Made by a program: the position numbers and the translations under genes. A stretch of 64,000 bases of DNA from VAZQ01 sp963816745 (GTDB lineage Bacteria > Pseudomonadota > Alphaproteobacteria > Rhizobiales > Xanthobacteraceae), in assembly GCA_963816745.1 (NCBI GenBank), contig CAWFLQ010000006.1, positions 1,922,001 through 1,986,000 on the forward strand, written 5' to 3'. The notes beneath the pieces are model-generated. The model worked only from the letters and a program-made list of their open reading frames with translations. It had not been told where the DNA came from and made no database searches. Within the stretch, counting starts at the first letter, position 1; every line of letters begins with the position of its first letter. This document shows, one piece after another, positions 58,540 to 64,000 of this stretch.

Positions 58540-59514
58540 TCACATCTTGATGTTCGCCGCCTGGATGATCGGTCCCCACTTGCGGACCTCCGCGGCGATG
58601 AAGGCCTTGGTCTCCGCCGGCGTGCCTCCCGCCGGCAGTGAATCGAGCCTCGCCAGATCCTGCCTGCCTTTGTCGCTGCGGAGGAACGCGTTCACGGCGG
58701 CGTTGATCTTATCGACGATGTCGGCCGGCGTGCCCGTGGGCGCCGCGAGCGCGAACCAGGCGGTGGCCTCGAAACCGGGAAAGCCCGCCTGCTCCACGGT
58801 CGGGACGTCGGGCAATTGTTGGGTGCGCGTGGCACTGGTCACGGCGAGCGCGCGCAGGCGGCCGGCCTGCACATGCGGCCCCGGGCTCGTGGTCAGGGTG
58901 CAGGCGAAATCGAGCTGGCCGCCGACCAGATCGGTCAGCATCTGCGGCTCGGCGCGATAGGTCACCACCGTCATCTTGGCGCCGGTCAGCGCCATGAACG
59001 CTTCCAACGTGACGTGCGCTGTGGTGCCGGCGCCGGGCACGCCGGCATTGAGCTTGCCCGGATTGGCGCGGGCATAGTCGACGAGCTCCTTCAGCGTCTT
59101 CGCCTCGACCTTCGGGTTCACCACGAAGATGTGCGGCAGCCTGGAGACGAGCACGATCGGCGTGAGCTCCTTCTCCGGGTCGTACGGCATGGTCGCGAAC
59201 ATGAATTTGTTCAGCGCCAGCGAGGACGCGCCGGCCATCAGGATCGTATAGCCGTCGGGCGGCGCCTTGGCGGCGGCCATCGCGCCGATGTTTCCGGCCG
59301 CGCCGACGCGGTTGTCGACCACGAACTGCTGGCCGAGCTTGTCGGTCAGGTCCTGCGCCACGGCGCGCCCGAGCACATCCATCGCCCCGCCGGCGGGAAA
59401 CGGGATGATCAAGGTCACCGCGTGCGACGGCCAGCTTTGTGCGGCGACCAACGACGGTGCAAATGGAGCAAGCACGGTGCCGACGAGGAACGAGCGGCGC
59501 CCAATGAAACTCAT
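58540..59514 (-). CDS. Tripartite tricarboxylate transporter receptor (Bug family)
   Basis: A 324-residue receptor with a twin-arginine-like signal (MSFIGRRSFLVGTVLAPFAP, then SLVAAQS). The mature part is WPSHAVTLIIPFPAGGAMDV, with FVVDNRVGAAGNIGAMAAAK, PPDGYTILMAGASSLALNKF, and the C-terminal LPAGGTPAETKAFIAAEVRK. The start at 59514 is chosen because GGATGTC precedes it. The frame stays open upstream to 59706, but that part runs through a palindromic element, so a long 5' version is unlikely. It converges with the glycosyltransferase gene. Confidence 0.91.
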   Translation of the reverse strand: MSFIGRRSFLVGTVLAPFAPSLVAAQSWPSHAVTLIIPFPAGGAMDVLGRAVAQDLTDKLGQQFVVDNRVGAAGNIGAMAAAKAPPDGYTILMAGASSLALNKFMFATMPYDPEKELTPIVLVSRLPHIFVVNPKVEAKTLKELVDYARANPGKLNAGVPGAGTTAHVTLEAFMALTGAKMTVVTYRAEPQMLTDLVGGQLDFACTLTTSPGPHVQAGRLRALAVTSATRTQQLPDVPTVEQAGFPGFEATAWFALAAPTGTPADIVDKINAAVNAFLRSDKGRQDLARLDSLPAGGTPAETKAFIAAEVRKWGPIIQAANIKM

Positions 59515-59556
59515 GACATCCTCACACATTTTACAGCCGCACGATGATGGATGCGC

Positions 59557-59649
59557 GGCGCGCGCCGACGAGCCCGTTTGAAGGCGAGTGTCCGGCGCGC
59601 GCATTATATAGTGGCCGCGCTGGCCGCTCGCTACGCTCGCCAGCGCGGC
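59557..59649 (-). repeat. Palindromic element, copy A3 with internal 33-bp deletion
   Basis: In the minus-strand frame open to the Bug receptor it would read RAALASVASGQRGHYIMRAP, then DTRLQTGSSARA. Compared with copy A1 it lacks 11 codons (between RA and DTR), exactly the part that holds the inner hairpin. Here it lies in the leader of the receptor gene, not in a conserved protein. Confidence 0.82.
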
Positions 59650-59760
59650 GCGGCCAAAAGGCGGCAAAACAGGTGGCAACAGATGGTCTCGACCCGGAAT
59701 TGTCAACCGGTCCGCGTCTGGTCTAAGTCATTCATCCCACCAAGAAGGCGCAAGACCGAC

Positions 59761-60747
59761 ATGTCCCGGAAACTCGAGCTCACCTTTGCCTGCGGCGACT
59801 ACGAGATCATGCGTGCGCTGAAGGAAGGCGTCGTGCGCCCGGAGGGGATCGAGCTCACCGTGCTCACCGACATGGCGCCGTCGCCGCGGCATTGGCGCTT
59901 CCTGCGCGGGCGCGAGTTCGACATCGCCGAAGTGTCGGGCTCGGGCTACGTGGCGGCGCGCGACCGCGATCTGCCGTTCCGCGCCATCCCGGTGTTTCCC
60001 CACCGCCGCTTCCGCCACGGCTTCATCTTCGTCAATACCGGCAAGGGCATCACCAAGCCGACCGACCTGATCGGCCGGAAGGTCGGCACCAAGGGCTACC
60101 TGTTCACCGCCGGGCTGTGGATGCGCGGCATCCTCGAGCACGACTACGGCGTGCCGCACAAGTCGATCGAATGGCTGAGCGAGCTCGACGAGGACGTCGA
60201 TTTCACGCCGCCGCCCGGGCTCAACATCACGCAGGTGCCGGAGGACCAGTCGCTCGAGGACATGCTGGTCGCGGGCGAGATCGACGCGCTGCTCTCGCCC
60301 GACCTGATCCGGCCGCTCACGGCGGGCGACAAGCGCGTCGGCCGGTTGTTCCCGAACTACAAGCAGGAGGAGATCGCCTTCTACAAGAAGACCGGCATCT
60401 TCCCGATCATGCACGTCGTCGGCATCAAGCAGGAGATTGTCGAAAGGCATCCCTGGGTGGCGACCAACCTGTACAAGGCGTTCGAAGAGGCGAAGACGCT
60501 CGCCATGGCGCGGATGGAAAATCCGCGCATCGTGCCGCTGGCCTGGTACCGCGAGGGCTGGGAGGAGCAGGAGGCGATCCTCGGCAAGGACCCCTGGGAA
60601 TACGGATTGGGCGAACGCAATGCGCGGAACTTCGAGCGGCTGGTGACCTATTCGCACGAGCAGGGCGCGATCAGCCGGCGCCTCCCGCTCGACGAGCTCT
60701 TCCTCAACGTCTCCGAGGGCCGCAAGCGCGACGAGTTCAGGATTTGA
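59761..60747 (+). CDS. 4,5-dihydroxyphthalate decarboxylase-like / substrate-binding protein
   Basis: A 328-residue protein without a signal peptide, similar to 4,5-dihydroxyphthalate decarboxylases and to ABC-type binding proteins. Recognisable parts are LELTFACGDYEIMRALKEGV, DMAPSPRHWRFLRGREFDIA, EVSGSGYVAARDRDLPFRAI and PVFPHRRFRHGFIFVNTGKG. Absence of a signal peptide favours an intracellular enzyme over a periplasmic receptor. A phthalate pathway is not visible nearby, so the real substrate may differ. The ATG at 59761 directly follows GCGCAAGACCGAC without a strong ribosome site. Confidence 0.82.
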   Translation: MSRKLELTFACGDYEIMRALKEGVVRPEGIELTVLTDMAPSPRHWRFLRGREFDIAEVSGSGYVAARDRDLPFRAIPVFPHRRFRHGFIFVNTGKGITKPTDLIGRKVGTKGYLFTAGLWMRGILEHDYGVPHKSIEWLSELDEDVDFTPPPGLNITQVPEDQSLEDMLVAGEIDALLSPDLIRPLTAGDKRVGRLFPNYKQEEIAFYKKTGIFPIMHVVGIKQEIVERHPWVATNLYKAFEEAKTLAMARMENPRIVPLAWYREGWEEQEAILGKDPWEYGLGERNARNFERLVTYSHEQGAISRRLPLDELFLNVSEGRKRDEFRI

Positions 60748-60753
60748 GGCCGG

Positions 60754-60978
60754 TCATTTTTTCCGAATGCGAAACACCAGCACGTCGCCGTCGCGCGAGC
60801 TCTCCTCGAGCTTGTCGCCGGTCTGGTTGATGAGGTTCGGGATGTCGATGGCGGTGAGGGGGTCCGTGCACTCCGCCACCAGCAGGTCTCCCGATTTCAT
60901 GCCGGTCAGCGCCTTGCGGGCGCGCAGCGCCGGCAGGGGACATTTGAGCCCGCGCAGATTGATGGTCTTCTCGGCCAT
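60754..60978 (-). CDS. TusA-like sulfur carrier protein
   Basis: A 74-residue SirA/TusA-type protein with the persulfide-forming C13-P-L-P motif (RGLKCPLPALRARKAL) and DGDVLVFRIRKK at the end. TusA-like proteins relay sulfur for tRNA thiolation, molybdenum cofactor or sulfur oxidation. Its neighbourhood with MoeA-like genes (61071 onward) favours molybdenum cofactor related use, but this is only context. It converges with the decarboxylase-like gene and is divergent from the MoeA-like genes across 92 bp. Confidence 0.9.
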   Translation of the reverse strand: MAEKTINLRGLKCPLPALRARKALTGMKSGDLLVAECTDPLTAIDIPNLINQTGDKLEESSRDGDVLVFRIRKK

Positions 60979-61070
60979 GGGATCCGGTCTAAGTTGAATG
61001 GCGCGCCCCCCCGCTTGCGCGGGGGCAAGTTTCGTGGCGGATGACCATATAACAGCGACGGCAGATTACG

Positions 61071-62180
61071 ATGGTCTCGCAGCCCGCCCCACCGCAACGC
61101 ATCGCCCGGTTGACGCCGCTCGCCGACGTCCTCGCCCGCATCGATACGCTGGTCAAGCCGGTGGCGCCGCGCGACACGGCGGTTGCGGCTGCGGTCGGCC
61201 GTAGGCTCGCCGACGATTGCACCGTTCTTCCGGTTCCAGGGGGCGCGATCGCGCTGCGCGACGGCTGGGCCGTGCGCTCGGATCTCAGCACTGACGCCAG
61301 CTCTTATGCGCCGGTGCCCCTGCCGGACGCAACGCTGATCGACGTGGGCGAGCCCATTCCCGCCGGCGCGGATGCGGTCGCGCCGCTCGACCTCGTGGTG
61401 CTGCGGGACGGGCGCGTCGAGTTGATCGGTCCGGTGACCGCGGGCGAGGGCGTGCTGCCCAAAGGCGCGGATGCCGATCGCCGCGTTCCGATCGTGCGGG
61501 AAGGACAGAGGACCGGCCGGACGCGGGCGGCAGTGCTCGCGGCCGCCGGCGTCGAGCGGCTCTTCGTCTATGCGCCACGTGTGCGTGTCGTCGGTACCCG
61601 GCGCGATCCCGTGATCGCCGCCGCCGCGAGCTTCGTCGCCGGCGATATCGGCGCTGCCGGTGGCACCGTCCTGTCCGACGGCATCGCGCTCGATGATGCG
61701 CTGACCGACGCAGGTGCAGACGCCATCGTCGCCATCGGCGGCACCGGTAGCGGTCGCAACGACGCCAGTGTGACGACGCTCGCGCGTGTCGGCCGTCTCG
61801 AGGTGCACGGGATTGCGCTTGCGCCGGGCGAGACGGCGGCGTTTGGAATGGCGGGGTCGCGGCCGGTCCTGCTGTTGCCGGGTCGGCTCGATGCGGCGCT
61901 CGCGGTGTGGCTGGTGATCGGGCGGCGCCTGATGGCGTGCCTCGTCGGCGGCACGGAGGAGGAGCCCGCCACCAAGGCCAGGCTGGCGCGCAAGGTCGCC
62001 TCGATGCTCGGGCTCGCCGAGGTGGTTCCGGTGCGCCTGCGCGATGGTGCCGCGGAACCCATAGGTTCGGGCTATGTGCCGCTTTCGGTGCTGGCGCAGG
62101 CCGACGGCTGGATCCTGGTGCCGGCTGACAGCGAGGGATATCCGCCCGATACCGAGGTCGTGATAAGACCCTGGCCATGA
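61071..62180 (+). CDS. MoeA-like molybdopterin-binding protein, degenerate
   Basis: The 369-residue protein follows the MoeA plan but is divergent: LADVLARIDTLVKPVAPRDT and GRRLADDCTVLPVPGGAIAL at the N-terminus, IPAGADAVAPLDLVVLRDGR in the middle and GADAIVAIGGTGSGRNDASV (the molybdopterin-binding GTG loop) later, followed by LPGRLDAALAVWLVIGRRLM. MoeA inserts molybdate into molybdopterin. Residues of the usual PxxFDxSxMDG motif are replaced by PVPGGAIALRDG, so a regulatory or specialised role is possible. It overlaps the next gene by four bases (ATGA at 62177). The two overlapping MoeA-like genes are probably paralogues that work as a pair. Confidence 0.8.
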   Translation: MVSQPAPPQRIARLTPLADVLARIDTLVKPVAPRDTAVAAAVGRRLADDCTVLPVPGGAIALRDGWAVRSDLSTDASSYAPVPLPDATLIDVGEPIPAGADAVAPLDLVVLRDGRVELIGPVTAGEGVLPKGADADRRVPIVREGQRTGRTRAAVLAAAGVERLFVYAPRVRVVGTRRDPVIAAAASFVAGDIGAAGGTVLSDGIALDDALTDAGADAIVAIGGTGSGRNDASVTTLARVGRLEVHGIALAPGETAAFGMAGSRPVLLLPGRLDAALAVWLVIGRRLMACLVGGTEEEPATKARLARKVASMLGLAEVVPVRLRDGAAEPIGSGYVPLSVLAQADGWILVPADSEGYPPDTEVVIRPWP

Positions 62181-64000
62181 CCGCGCGCGTCGAACCGAAA
62201 TCGGCCGAGCAAGATCTGATCGCCGCGATCCGTCGCGCCGCGCGGCAGGAGCAGTTCCTCGAAGTGGTGTCGGCCGAGGAGGCGCGCGCGCGTTTTGCAC
62301 GGCATGTCCATCTCTCGCCGCTCGCAGCCGAGACGGTGCCGCTCGCGGCGGCGCTCGGCCGCGTGCTCGCGCACGACGTGACCGCGCCGATCGACGTACC
62401 GCCGTTCGACCGTGCCAATGTCGACGGTTTCGCGCTGCGCTCCGCTGACACCGCGGGCGCAAGCGACACCGCGCCGCGGCGCTTGTCGCTCAACGGCGAG
62501 GTGATCGTCTGCGGTCATTCGCCCGCGCTCGAAGTCGGCCCGGACACTGCGACCACGATCGCGACCGGCGGCGTGGTGCCGCGCGGCGCCGACGCCGTGA
62601 TCATGATCGAACACACCGAGCTCTGCGACGATGGCGACGCGCCGGCGATCGACGTGCGCCGCGCGGTCGCGCCCGGGCAGTTCGTCTCCTATGCCGGCTC
62701 CGACATCGCGCGCGGTGAGGTGGTGCTGCGGCGCAAGGTCCGCATCTCCTCGCGCGAGATCGGCATGCTCGCCGCCTGCGGCATCGCCGAGGTCGACGTG
62801 GTGCGCAAGCCCCGCGTCGCCGTGCTCTCGACCGGTGACGAACTGGTGCCGCCTGGCGGCGCGCTCGCGCCGGCGCGCGTCTACGACAGCAACGGCGCGA
62901 TCATCGCCGCGGCGGTGGTCGAAGCCGGCGGCGAGCCCGTTCCCTTCGGCGCCTTTCCCGACGACGAGGCCGTGCTCGAGCGCGCCATGCGCGCGGCGCT
63001 CGCGGACTGCGACCTCGTCGTCTTGAGCGGCGGCACGTCGAAAGGCGCCGGCGATCTCTCCCACCGCATCGTGCCGAAGCTCGGTTCGCCCGGCATTCTC
63101 GTGCACGGCGTCGCGCTCAAGCCGGGCAAGCCGCTCTGCCTCGCCGTGTGCGACGGCAAGCCGCTCGTGGTGCTGCCGGGTTTCCCCACCTCCGCGATCT
63201 TCACCTTTCACGCCTTCGTCGCGCCGGTCATCCGCGCCCGCGCCGGTCTGCGCGCCGGAGGCGGCGCGGACGATCGAGGCCGACGTGCCGTTGCGCATCG
63301 GCTCCGAGCTCGGCCGCAAGGAGTTCGTGCTGGTCGCACTGGTCGCCGGAGAAGCGGGGCCGGTGGCGTTCCCGACCGCCAAGGGCTCGGGCGCGGTGAC
63401 GAGCTTCTCCCAGGCCGACGGATTTCTCGAGATCGACGCGCTCGCGTCCTCGCTCGATGCCGGCACCCGCGCGCGGGTGACGCTCATCGGCGATAGCGCC
63501 GCGTTGCCCGATCTCGTGGTCGTGGGCAGCCATTGCGTCGCGCTCGACGCCGTGCTCGGCGCGCTGGCGGATCGCGGCCTTGCTGCGCGCACCATCGCGG
63601 TCGGCAGCCAGGGCGGCGTCACCGCGGCCGAGCGCGGCGAATGCGACCTCGCGCCCGTGCACCTCGTCGATCCCGCCAGCGGCGTCTACAACGCCCATCT
63701 GCTGCGCCCGGGCCTCACGCTGGTGAAGGGCTGGCAGCGCATGCAGGGCTTCGTGCACCGCGCGGACGATGCGCGCTTTGCCGGACATAGCGCTGATGAC
63801 GCGGTCAAGGCCGCGCTCGCCGACAAGAATTGCCTGATGGTCAACCGCAATGCCGGCGCCGGCACCCGCGTGCTCATCGACCGGTTGCTGAACGGCGCGC
63901 AAGCCCGCGGGCTACAGCAACCAGCCGCGCTCGCACAACGCGGTCGCCGCGGCGGTGGCGCAGGGCCGCGCGGATTGGGGGATCGCGATCGAATCGGTTG
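62177..64000 (+). CDS. MoeA-like protein with C-terminal PBP-like domain, frameshifted and partial
   Basis: The N-terminal part is a full MoeA domain: PIDVPPFDRANVDGFALRSA with the DG active-site segment, GGVVPRGADAVIMIEHTELC, KPRVAVLSTGDELVPPGGAL, VLSGGTSKGAGDLSHRIVPK and LPGFPTSAIFTFHAFVAPVI. From about 63253 the frame changes (EADVPLRIGSELGRKEFVLV), and later it reads VVVGSHCVALDAVLGALADR, a substrate-binding-type domain (PBP_like) as in MoeA-fused regulators. A second shift is needed near 63909 to give GYSNQPRSHNAVAAAVAQGR. Both are one-extra-base shifts. The gene runs off the window. It may sense or load molybdenum cofactor. Confidence 0.82.

Noticed and set aside
1..64000. tRNA or rRNA genes
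   Set aside because: No T-loop GGTTCGAATCC-type sequence within a cloverleaf context and no rRNA-like stretch was noticed by eye; a covariance search would be needed to be certain.

Overview
The window looks like chromosomal DNA of a high-GC alphaproteobacterium, most likely Hyphomicrobiales near Bradyrhizobium, Rhodoplanes or Pseudolabrys (inference). The grounds are the gene families (an sdhCDAB block, many tripartite tricarboxylate transporter receptors of the Bug family, a beta-methylmalyl-CoA dehydratase, SorAB sulfite dehydrogenase) and intergenic palindromes of the kind common in that group. Most of the sequence is ordinary core and accessory metabolism. No tRNA, rRNA, CRISPR array, prophage or transposase was seen.

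Layout. 0-9 kb: leuD, a small monooxygenase-like protein, an ABC-type binding protein, a CitE-like CoA lyase, carbonic anhydrase overlapping a DUF429 gene, asd, and a sorAB pair. 9.3-10.6 kb: a small exported protein and an uncharacterised gene plus XRE regulator behind a perfect palindrome. 10.6-17.4 kb: a Bug receptor, nrdAB behind a cobalamin riboswitch, leuB and another Bug receptor. 17.4-24.5 kb: a DMT exporter, an HlyD-type adaptor with a small membrane partner, a molybdoenzyme with its cytochrome b, beta-methylmalyl-CoA dehydratase and a LysR regulator. 24.8-28.2 kb: sdhCDAB. 28.3-32.9 kb: a pentapeptide-repeat protein, a cupin/hydrolase/ornithine-cyclodeaminase-like run and a VOC protein. 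32.9-37.6 kb: a RiPP locus. 37.8-42.3 kb: SnoaL-like and Vgb-like proteins and a TAXI-TRAP system. 42.5-55.9 kb: more Bug receptors, tctBA, a CocE-like hydrolase, a MetE-like protein, an oxidoreductase and an MHYT chemoreceptor. 56-58.5 kb: an FkbM methyltransferase and a glycosyltransferase. 58.5-64 kb: a Bug receptor, a phthalate-decarboxylase-like binding protein, a TusA-like protein and two overlapping MoeA-like genes.

The most interesting system is the RiPP locus at 32.9-37.6 kb, read on the minus strand. A 143-residue precursor ends in a Cys/Gly-rich core built of R-G-C-x3-G-C octads and is followed by a fused recognition-domain/YcaO cyclodehydratase and a SagB-type FMN azoline dehydrogenase. 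Together these predict a thiazole-rich peptide (TOMM/LAP class). Its leader looks like a secretion signal, and I recognise no exporter or protease gene next to it.

A second theme is a family of modular palindromic elements. Two copies lie in frame inside protein genes (DUF429 and cytochrome b) and encode nearly the same about 41-residue peptide; a third has an exact 33-bp internal deletion. A related core lies in the 5' part of the SagB gene.

Quality caveat: many conserved genes (asd, nrdA, sdhA, sdhB, the TRAP permease, beta-methylmalyl-CoA dehydratase, a MoeA-like gene) carry single-base frameshifts, mostly of the one-extra-base type. This is better explained by sequencing or assembly error than by real gene loss.
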